DNA of 62,500 nucleotides from Selaginella moellendorffii. Taxonomy: Eukaryota; Streptophyta; Lycopodiopsida; Selaginellales; Selaginellaceae. Positions within the stretch are counted from its first letter, which is position 1, and the number at the start of each line of letters is the position of its first letter. The stretch lies in NCBI RefSeq assembly GCF_000143415.4, contig NW_003314272.1, positions 1,136,018 to 1,198,517 of the forward strand. The letters run 5' to 3'. The position numbers and the translations under genes were made by a program. Under the pieces are notes generated by a model that saw only the letters and a list, made by a program, of their open reading frames with translations, had not been told where the DNA came from and ran no database searches. This document shows, in pieces, positions 54,901-62,500 of this stretch.

Positions 54901-56240
54901 CACTGAAAAAAGGGTGTGAAAACGCATTGCAGTACACTGCACGCTTCTACCATCAGGATGATCAGTTAAAAGCTTTACAGCAAATCCAATGAAGTCATGG
55001 TAGTCCAGCGAATTGCAGGATGCCAGTATTCTTTCGTAATGCCTCAGAATAGCTGCCTGCACGGGTTTCGCTAGTAACAAGTTGTCCAAACATAGAGAGG
55101 AGCAAGAAATACCCCAAGATGATTTCCTGATTTCTCAATCTGCTCAGAATCCTGTCCGGAAGCTTTTACCTGCGACAAAATTCTTAGCCTCCGACATATC
55201 ATTATAATTTTCGAAACAACCTGCGTTACGAACTGCTGCCATTTTTTCGCCCGTTCTCTCCACACTTCGGGTTTCTGAGCGTCACAGCTTTCTGTTGCTT
55301 CCAAAGCTAACCGTGTTGCCTCAATCACGGCCTTCCGTTGCTGGCTAGCTCCATAAACTAGAAACTCAGATGTCCTGTTCAACCTGCGAATCTACTGCTT
55401 AGCAAGCAGCATGACACAGGAACAGCTTACTTCTCCGCATGAGAGCGACAGAGTTGCAAGCAAAAGGAATGAAACGTCGAAATCATAAGTTCCTTGGACG
55501 CCTCCTTCCCCACCACAGCAGCGACACGGTCCATCATCTCCGTTGCAGCAGCTGTCGTGAAGGTCATTCCTAGAATGTTCTTGGAGTCTACCCCCTGTGC
55601 CGAACCCTTCAGCTTTTTAACAAAAAAAAACAAAGAGAGGACTGCATACCTCGTTTAACAATGTCAGAATACGTGCGACCATTGTAGAGGTCTGATAAAC
55701 GAATCGACGTAGTCAGAAAAAACTAGGAATGAAAAAAAAAGTGTGTACCTTTCCACTTCCCGGCCCGGCAACAATCAGAAGTGGCTTATCAATGTTGCTC
55801 AGCGCTGCATCCCTTTGGGACACATTGAGCTTCCGGAGATACGTTGGCATGTCCGCTGCAGAACCTCCATCGCGAGCGTCTTCATTCCTCTTGCTACAAA
55901 GCCTATCAATCTCCTCGAAAGCGTCATCATCAAAATCGTCGAAGTCCTCAAACGCCCCCAATGAAGTATGGGGACCAACAGTGGATACTTGTGCTTTCCC
56001 TCCACCCACAGCAGCATTCACATCCACATCCGCGAGAGGCGGCCTCACCCCGCATACCTTCTTCCTGTCAGGGCTCTTCCTGCCACGATCTCTCACCACA
56101 TTTTTCCGAGAGCAAAAGCAATCAATCGATACCTCTGGTCCAAATGAGCGCCGGCGCCGACGGATTTCCGAGCCAGCCGCGCCTTGGCAGCGCGATGGCT
56201 GGCCAGAATCCGTGCTCGCTGCTCCTCGCTGGGCACGCAT
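51917..56240 (-). CDS. SRS2-like UvrD-family DNA helicase
   Basis: 27 exons, minus strand: 56240-55749, 55691-55650, 55606-55431, 55383-55221, 55169-55113, 55056-54951, 54902-54769, 54727-54653, 54596-54471, 54422-54291, 54244-54161, 54108-53995, 53948-53848, 53794-53625, 53556-53504, 53453-53247, 53192-53154, 53109-53062, 53007-52921, 52873-52817, 52769-52648, 52595-52502, 52452-52402, 52346-52284, 52224-52165, 52125-52051, 52006-51917 (1005 aa). This superfamily 1A 3'-5' helicase has [50 protein letters not shown] and [12 protein letters not shown]. Plant SRS2-like helicases act in recombination and are probably nuclear. The intron before exon 21 is GC-AG. The start of exon 3 could lie six bases earlier. 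Confidence 0.92.
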
Positions 56241-56535
56241 CCCTGCATTTCAAAACCCTAGAGCGGGAAAAACCTCCAAGGGTGTTTTGCTAGAGACCCA
56301 TAAACCCTAAAAGTAGAAAAGAGGAGAGCAATCATGGCTTCTGCTTGAAGCAACGGATCTTTGAAAGGTATGAAATTGCATTCTCGATTGACACAGTGAT
56401 CTTTTTTACGTGCTATATATGAAATTTTTCCAAGTGGTATAATTCTAATCTTGCAAGTGGAGTGGAGTCTTGATCACGACGCCTGTGCACATAGGAATCG
56501 CTCCTTTCCCAAATTTCAACAGGGAACGATTCCGT

Positions 56536-56988
56536 TCAATCCAGGGACCAGATGAAAGCCCCAATTGCATACTGGCGCTTGGCTTCCAGGCCTCCCATGC
56601 TCCGCGCGGGCAGCCCATACTCCTCGAGCAGCCGATCCAGCAGCCACTCGGGCATCTGCTCGTACTCTGCCTTGGTGTACCTCGGGTAGTGAAGCGGCAT
56701 CCGGAACTCGTATGGCACCGATGGATTGTGGAGCGAGATCGCCGAGTAGGGGCACCGCTCCTTCCTCGCCCTGTTCAACTCCCGATCCTTGTGCAAATTT
56801 GCCGGGTGAGACGATGGCGATGGCGGTGGCGATGGCGATCCATTGAGAGAAGCAGAGCTAGTAGGAGAGCTCCCGCCGCATCGAACGATCTGCCTCAGCC
56901 TCGCGAAGGACGACGATCGCCGTAGCTGGAAGATCTCGGGCGGCGAGTCTCCTCCTCCAGCGCTCACGGAGCCCAGCAGCATCACCAT
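56536..56988 (-). CDS. Small protein with DUF7722-type domain, intact
   Basis: The 150-aa single exon has a Ser/Pro-rich N-terminal half and a conserved C-terminal block of about 55 residues (MPLHYPRYTKAEYEQMPEW, DRLLEEYGLP, YAIGAFIWSLD). The block matches a family of small plant proteins of unknown function (DUF7722-type, named from memory). The likely start is at 56988, with a second Met at 56982. Two broken relatives lie at 57628-57951 and 58159-58355. No function is assigned. Confidence 0.8.
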   Translation of the reverse strand: MVMLLGSVSAGGGDSPPEIFQLRRSSSFARLRQIVRCGGSSPTSSASLNGSPSPPPSPSSHPANLHKDRELNRARKERCPYSAISLHNPSVPYEFRMPLHYPRYTKAEYEQMPEWLLDRLLEEYGLPARSMGGLEAKRQYAIGAFIWSLD

Positions 56989-57627
56989 ACCTGGATCTGA
57001 CAGTGCGCGGGGCAGTGGGTTTTAAATCGGAAAAGGTGCGGTCGAATATTCTCTGGACTGGGAGTTACGCGCGAATGCAGGGAGAATCTGTGTCCCCACT
57101 TTAGGAAGCCAACTAGACTCTTCTACCACCACAGCAGAAACACTCACTCATTTCTAGAATAAAATTTCGTCGTGGATGATGGGATTCCTGGTCAGAAACA
57201 ATGCGAAATTCATGGGTTTTTGTCGCAAGAGAGAGGGGGGGAGAGGGGGAGATTTTGGCCGCCTTGGATCGCATCAATCCGGTCCTCGCATCCCAGGCTC
57301 CAAAACGAGAGCGGAATTCGAACGACCGAGAGGACTCTTAATCGATTGCATATAAGATCGTCGCGAGTCCCTCCAAAACCACTGGTTTTGTCTCGATCGT
57401 GAAGCTAGGCTGTCATATGAAACACCACGCACCTCCACACGCGGCGGCAAATCCACGTCCGTGTTCGTCCGGGAGTGGCCGCCACCCTCTCACGAGCGCC
57501 ACACAAGCCCAAGACTTATATAAAATCTTTTGGCCCTCTCCCTGGCCGGCCCTCTCTGGGCTCTCCACATTTCTCTCAGCCCCATTCAAGAATTGATTCT
57601 CCCCCTCGCGAGAATCATACAAACACA
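56989..57627. other. Spacer between divergent DUF7722-type copies
   Basis: No gene is seen. CTTATATAAAATC near 57516-57528 is a good TATA box about 100 bases upstream of the broken copy's start codon, so that copy may still be transcribed. Confidence 0.45.
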
Positions 57628-57951
57628 ATGCCTGTCTATGCCGAGGATCATCACCACCACGCGTTTCCCGCCTCCTGACTCTCCGCCACCAAGGAGGTGT
57701 CCGAGCCCGATAGGTTGTTCCATTTTTTCGACAAGGAGGAGGAGAAAAAGATGGCGTCATCATTCTGCCACCCGTACTCGCCGGTGACCAAGAACCCGGC
57801 GGTGCCGTACGTGTTCCCAGATGCCTCTCCACTACCCGAGGTACACCAAGGCCGAGTACGAGGCTGGCAGCTCGACCGCTTGTTCATGCTCCTCATGGGA
57901 ACTCCCCGTGACAAGCGGGACTACGCGATTGGCGCGTTTCTCTGGAAGTGA
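57628..57951 (+). pseudogene. DUF7722-type gene, stop and two frameshifts
   Basis: The frame opens at ATG 57628 and meets TGA at 57676-57678. It then continues in the same frame through NPAVPYVF and shifts by one base at about 57810, so that MPLHYPRYTKAEYE lies in another frame. It returns to the first frame near 57865 for WQLDRL and YAIGAFLWK before TGA. The second shift may compensate for the first, but the stop codon and the lost block make function unlikely. Confidence 0.8.
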
Positions 57952-58158
57952 GATCGATTATGATCGAGTTCTTCCAAGGTTGTAGGAGAGAGATCTTAGA
58001 GCTGCGAGAAGTTTCAGGAATTTGAGCACCCACAAAACATGGTGAACATCGGTTTGTGTCTAAGCTCTTGTATAAACTGTATGTGAATCTGGAAGTTCGC
58101 TACCACTCAAAATGGAGGACGCAAGTCAACACAAGGAAAGAACACATCCCCCTTCCCT

Positions 58159-58355
58159 CTAGTTGCTCTGAACGCCAGATGAAGGTGCCCATGGCGTACC
58201 GTCTCTTCCAGCTGATTGCTCCGCCCTAGTAGATCCACCATCACGGTGTAATGCTCCGGAGCCCATACTCCTCGAGCAGCCGATCGATCTACCACTCGGG
58301 CATGGTGGCGTTCTGCTGCTTGCTAAAGATTGGAGTGGCATCTGGAACTCATGGG
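58159..58355 (-). pseudogene. DUF7722-type gene fragment
   Basis: Minus-strand traces of the same domain occur in order: FQMPL near 58344, a Pro-Glu-Trp followed by a stop codon and then DRLLEEYGL near 58290, and RRYAMGTFIW near 58180. Frames differ between the pieces and stops interrupt them. No start region is recognisable. Confidence 0.75.
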
Positions 58356-59446
58356 ATGACGAATAGGAGGCGAACGTTTGTGTATTTCAATTGAGTGGGC
58401 CATTGAAGCCGAAGGACGTAGACGCGTTGTGGTTGAGTCCCGGATCAACTTTTGAGCAGATAGTGCAGTGTCCTTCTCCTACATCGAGGATGGTCGATCC
58501 GTGGCGAAACACTGGAACAGATAGTCGAGAGCGGCGTACGATCCGAGAGCTGTCGTGCCCACCATCGTCGAGTATCCCGAGCTCCACACCAACTTCAGGA
58601 GAATCAACGCCAAGCTGCCCTTGTTTCGTGGTGACCATCCAAGCAGCTGCCCTTGGCCCGGAATCTTTCGAACGCACGGCCTGGGATGTGAAAGAGTTTG
58701 GTGTGAGTCTTCGTTTTGGGTCAGTTGCTGCTCCTCGAGCTAAACCAAAACCAAAGGACGACTGCGAAGCTGTTACGCTTCGTGATGGTCCCGAAGTGAC
58801 TCATCTCAGTCACTCTCCAGCCAACCAAGTGTACAAAGTGCAGTACTACACTCGCCATGGTGGAGAGATGATCATGAAGATAGGAAATCACAAAAGAGTC
58901 ATTCAACTTTGCATTGATTCCAGGTTCTGGCATCAGGTGCGTAAAGCAGCTTAAATCAGCTGCGCCGCTGGCCAACACGGAACAATCGTCTTGCAGGTTG
59001 AAACAGAGACAGGGGTGCTCCGATGCTCTGGTTAGGGGAAGACGGCGCTACTCTCATCGCTTGACGGATCGCCATTGGCACAGGGATACGACTCTTGGGC
59101 AATGCCAGCGATGGACGCGCAGTTGCTGTGTAGGGACTTGACGCATGCTATGCTTGAGCTTTACGTAAGTTGATCTTCTTGGATGTTATAGCACCACGCC
59201 ATCTCCTGGGCAGGACCACGGATACTTCCGCTGCTACATACGGGCGCACAACGTCGGAGCACGCCTCGTGCCGAAGGCCGCCGCTTCTACCTTGTCGGGA
59301 TGTGGTTCCTCCGCTGCGAGGTGCCAAAAGGTGGGGATTTTCTCTTGAGCTTGCTCAGTTGCTGACTGTGCATTGCTCTTGTTCTAATCCTATTTACGGG
59401 CATTGGATATTATTGTTTATCTATAATAGACGTGGATCAAGGGCAG
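58356..59446. other. Unresolved DNA, possible gene remnants
   Basis: A plus-strand frame runs from about 58391 to 58954 without a good ATG before 58490. Parts of it look protein-like (TIVEYPELHTNFRRINAKL in one frame, NQVYKVQYYTRHGGEMIMKI in another), as do pieces near 59000-59300, but I cannot place them in a family or join them by splicing. A decayed gene is more likely than a live one. Confidence 0.35.
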
Positions 59447-60017
59447 ATGATTTTGCTCAAGCTTGCAAAAAAGTGAGCCCCTTATAGTAGCAGGAGCACC
59501 TTCTAAGTAAAGATTGAATGGAGATTTTTGGTGTCAAAGTGGCCCCCCAAGCACTAGAAGTGAGGTAAAAGTCTTAGCACCACACGCATTCGAGAAAAAG
59601 AAGGAAGCTGAAAGGTATGATTACGGGGGTGTTTTTCGGTGACTATTGGGTTTTGGGAACGACAGATACGTGACGAATGGTGATGAAAGTAACACTATCA
59701 ACGGCTCAGACACAATCAAGAAAATGGTGGAAAAAAAAGTCATGCAAGACTATTATGTACAAGTCGCCGCTGCTACATGAAACTTTTCTCCACTTCCATT
59801 TTGCGTGTGTTTCTTGACAACACATTCAACTTTAAAGGAGGAGGAGGAGGAAGGAGTTTCCAAGTCTTTCCTGGAAAGGTTTTCTGAGCTTACAGCACAG
59901 CTGACGGGAGCAAAGCGTCACGTTTCGAAGGATTTGCCTATAAATTGCGGCGAGGGGGAGAGATCATCCATCCATCCAGCTTCAATCTTCTCGAAAACGA
60001 GCAAATCCGAGAAGAAA

Positions 60018-61008
60018 ATGGCCGCGTTTTACAAGCTTGCAATTCTTGTTCTTCTTGTTTGTCTCGACGCCACTGCTGATGCGAGGAAGTGGAGTCCCAA
60101 GAAGCCACCGGCGGTTCCCCCAATGGTCTTTGGCGCCATCTTTTGCGACCGATGCATGGACAAGACCTTCTCGTTCGCAACCATCGCCATTCCAAGTAAG
60201 TATCTAGTGTGTTCTTCCAAGAAGTTGAAGTTTGGATACTTAACGCTCTCGCTTGATCACCAAAGACGTGACCGCGATCATCCGGTGCGGTGACTTCCAG
60301 GCATCCAACACCACCTCCGAGTTTGGCGTCTTCACCATCGCGCTGCCGCTAGAGGTGGGCACCTCTCCCGCGAAGCTGGCGTCTTGCTCTGTCAAGGTGG
60401 CCAGCGATTTCTCCAGAGTCGAGGGCGATCTCGGCACTTGCAACACTCCCGTCAAGTTCCAGTTCCAGCCTTGGAGCCCGCCATCGCCACCATCGATGCC
60501 CGCATTTCAGTCGTCGCTCAAAATTGCCCGTCCATGGCCCTTCTACAGCGCTGGGCCTTTCTTCTTCCAGCCGCCGGAACCTCTTCCATCCTGCAACGAG
60601 AATCCTTTCCGCCATCCAAAACCAGCAGTAGCCGATGATCAGGGCTCGAGCGCGGCTCCCCCTCCACACCCTGCTTTTCCAGGATTTGGAAACTTCCCAC
60701 CATTCTTTCCTGGAGCAATTCCTCCGGTAGATCACTCCACTGCCAACAAGGCGGCTCCTCCACACCCGGTTTTCGGATATCCACCATTCGCATTTCCTCC
60801 TCCAAGCCCGAAACCAGAACCACACGGCTCTAACAAGGCGGCTCCTCCTCCACACTCGACTCCATTCCCAGGATTTGCGTGGTTTCCAGGAGCATTCCCT
60901 CCACATCCAAGCTCCAGCAAACCCGGGAGCGCTCCGCCAAAGCATGGATCGCCCTCCGCTCAAGCACCGCCACCTTTTCACGGAACCAAGAAGCATCATC
61001 ACCAATAA
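60018..61008 (+). CDS. Ole e 1/extensin-like secreted protein A, copy 2
   Basis: Two exons: 60018-60195 and 60266-61008 (306 aa). Exon 1 has the same length as in copy 1 and splices in the same phase. The signal peptide, the cysteine domain (CDRC, IIRCGDF, ASCSVKV, LGTCNTP) and the start of the Pro-rich tail are nearly identical. The tail is 60 residues shorter through loss of several APPPHPAFPGFG-like units. A cell-wall protein is expected. Confidence 0.85.
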
Positions 61009-61166
61009 AAGCTCTGCATTTAGAACTATGGACATCAAAGAAAAGCAAAGTTTTGGAGTTACCTTGTGACCGTTCCTCAATTCCAGGCACTGATTCTTTC
61101 TTCCTTCCACTTAGCGAATCTACAAATAAATCCTCCTCTTTTTGTCCAAATGTAAAAAAAACGGCG

Positions 61167-62277
61167 ATGCTGCTACTTCTCGCCATGCTGCTCTCGCCAC
61201 AACTCCTCGCGGTCAGCGCCGGGAGAAACCTCTACACCGCCGAGCTATCGTCTCCCTCTTCCACTTTCCTGCCCAGGCTCGTCCTTGGCTACGCCATCTG
61301 CGACACCTGCTGGGAGATGCAAATCACCGCCAACTCCATCTCTCTTCCCAGTACGTGCCTCTCTAGCTTTTGCTCGATCTCCTCTTTTCCATCCTTGTGT
61401 GATCTGTGCAGACGTTACCGCGGCTGTCGAGTGCTTCGATGCCGGCGGCCGGATCATCTTCAGAGAGACAAGCAGCACCGACAACACGGGAGCCTTCAGG
61501 GTGGAGCTCCCGTTCCAGATCGCCGACTCGGTCAGCATGCTCTCGACATGCACGAGCCGAGTTGTGAGGGGGCCGCTCAATCACCTCTGCACGTATCCCT
61601 TGGCCCACGCTTACAACCCCTTCCTGTCTCCACGCTCGTTGCCAGATGGACGGCAAGTCTATGGAGTCGGGCCCTTCGTGTTTCGTCCCCGAGCAAAGCT
61701 CCCGCATTGCAGTGGCGATCGCAGGCAGCAGCAGCCGCAGCTCGTCAGTAGAGCAGTTTCATTGCAGCCGCAGACGCAATCGTCAATCTCTTCGCCTTCC
61801 TCGTCAGTTTTACAGTCACCTTCCTCGACTGCTACTACTCTTTCCAATCCATCGTCTGCATCGAGCGCTTCCAACACTGGAAGCGGTGGTCTCCAGGTCA
61901 ACCTCTCCCTGCAAATCAGCACTTCCTCTTCTCCCAGTTCTTATATCAACTCTTCATCGTCCTGTCCATCCCCTTCGTCATCTCCATCTCCAGGACTTCC
62001 AACCTTCCCATTTCCACTGTTTCCATTCCCGACTATTCCCAGTATTCCTTTCCCGTACGTTCCAACCATTCCTTTCCCAAGCGCTCCCAGTCCCACCAGT
62101 ATTCCTTTTCCGACCATTCCTTTTCCGACCATTCCCCCAATAACCATCACTCCGGTACCAATTCCTACCACTCCACAAGCACCAGCTGCTTACCCGGCTC
62201 CATCGAAATCGCCATCGCCTCTATCATTTACTCCACCAAGTCCTGCTCCCTATCCTACACCGTCCCCGGCACGCTAG
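61167..62277 (+). CDS. Ole e 1-like secreted protein B, intact copy
   Basis: Two exons: 61167-61350 and 61412-62277 (349 aa). A signal peptide (about residues 1-17) and an Ole e 1-like domain (ICDTCWEMQ, VECFDAGG, STCTSRVV, LNHLCTY) precede a Ser/Gln-rich linker and a tail of FPxxP-type repeats (FPTIPF, PFPLFPF). Donor GTACGT and acceptor GTGCAG are standard. The same domain order as gene A (signal peptide, cysteine domain, Pro-rich tail) suggests an older duplication between A and B. A cell-wall protein is expected. Confidence 0.85.
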
Positions 62278-62304
62278 GACACCATCCTGGTTGGAGTTTT
62301 TGTA

Positions 62305-62500
62305 CAGAAAAGTAAGATATACGTACACTGTAGGAAGGAACTGTATTTCAGAACCAGAGCGAATGATTAAGTACGCCTTTCCTTGATCGATGATCACGAA
62401 GCACAGAAAGTAAGAGATACGAACACTGTAGGAATTAACTGTATTTCAGAACCAGAGCGAATGATTAAGTACCTCTTTCCTTGATCGATGATCACAAAGC
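62305..62500. repeat. 99-base tandem repeat, second unit cut by edge
   Basis: Units start at 62305 and 62404 and both begin CAGAAA. They share GAACTGTATTTCAGAACCAG or close variants and end with GATGATCAC[G/A]AAGC, which resembles the helicase 3' coding end. Only a few positions differ. Confidence 0.85.

Larger units (their letters stand above)
59447..62500. repeat. Segmental duplication, copy 2, runs off window
   Basis: The copy starts with a damaged end of ICME exon 10 (59447-59487, LLKLA-like and a stop codon), goes on with the spacer and genes A and B, and ends at the window edge in GATGATCACAAAGC. That last stretch equals the helicase 3' end at about 51912-51925. Order and direction are the same as in copy 1, about 10.5 kb away. 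Confidence 0.85.

Noticed and set aside
1-62500. tRNA, rRNA and CRISPR arrays
   Set aside because: I looked for cloverleaf-like T-loop sequences and regularly spaced identical repeats and found none; all repeats seen are tandem minisatellites, coding repeats, LTRs or the segmental duplication.

Overview
This window reads as nuclear DNA of a gene-dense vascular plant, most likely a lycophyte such as Selaginella. The reasons are plant-only families (PYL abscisic acid receptor, Pol V largest subunit, MOM1, cysteine-rich receptor kinases, PLS-type PPR proteins), introns that are almost all 40-60 nt long, kinases with a single DUF26 domain, intronless PPR genes and intergenic gaps of tens to hundreds of bases. 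The species is an inference. Multi-exon models were built by hand: I checked splice dinucleotides, reading phase and family similarity, and every intact model closes in frame.

Layout. 0.45-7.03 kb holds a decayed Ty3/gypsy retrotransposon: truncated 5' LTR, gag, pol with two nonsense codons, a nested 1.65-kb insertion carrying a minisatellite, and a 3' LTR. 7.5-25.2 kb carries a cysteine-rich receptor kinase (CRK), a PYL receptor, ATE1 arginyltransferase, the ribosome-biogenesis factor IMP4, an unrecognised 216-aa protein, a second frameshifted CRK, a membrane-anchored cysteine-synthase-like enzyme, a 13-exon EF-hand protein and an intronless, shortened PRP31 copy. 25.4-43.6 kb is the most notable part: the Pol V largest subunit NRPE1 (WG/GW platform plus DeCL domain), an RMA-type RING E3 ligase, a MOM1-like silencing factor with CW, PHD and chromo domains and a dead SNF2 core, and an NFRKB-like INO80-complex protein. 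43.8-47.0 kb holds two PPR genes in tail-to-tail orientation. 47.1-49.0 kb is isoprenylcysteine methylesterase (ICME).

The last 13.5 kb is shaped by duplication. A module made of the ICME 3' end, two Ole e 1/extensin-like secreted proteins (A and B) and the 3' end of an SRS2-like UvrD helicase lies at 48.94-51.94 kb and recurs in direct orientation at 59.45-62.5 kb. Between the copies are the complete 27-exon helicase gene, one intact and two broken DUF7722-type genes, and about 1 kb of unresolved DNA. The second copy runs off the window edge exactly inside sequence that matches the helicase 3' end, which suggests a tandem segmental duplication of about 10.5 kb.

How the genes fit together. 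NRPE1 (RNA-directed DNA methylation) and MOM1 (methylation-independent silencing) are parts of plant transcriptional silencing, and the NFRKB-like protein is a chromatin-remodeller subunit; all three lie within 18 kb. The dead retrotransposon in the same window is a typical target of such silencing, and both of its pol nonsense codons fit deamination at CHG sites. PYL and ICME both bear on abscisic acid signalling but lie 37 kb apart. Neighbouring genes are mostly head-to-head or tail-to-tail with very short spacers. I saw no tRNA, rRNA, CRISPR array or organellar insertion.
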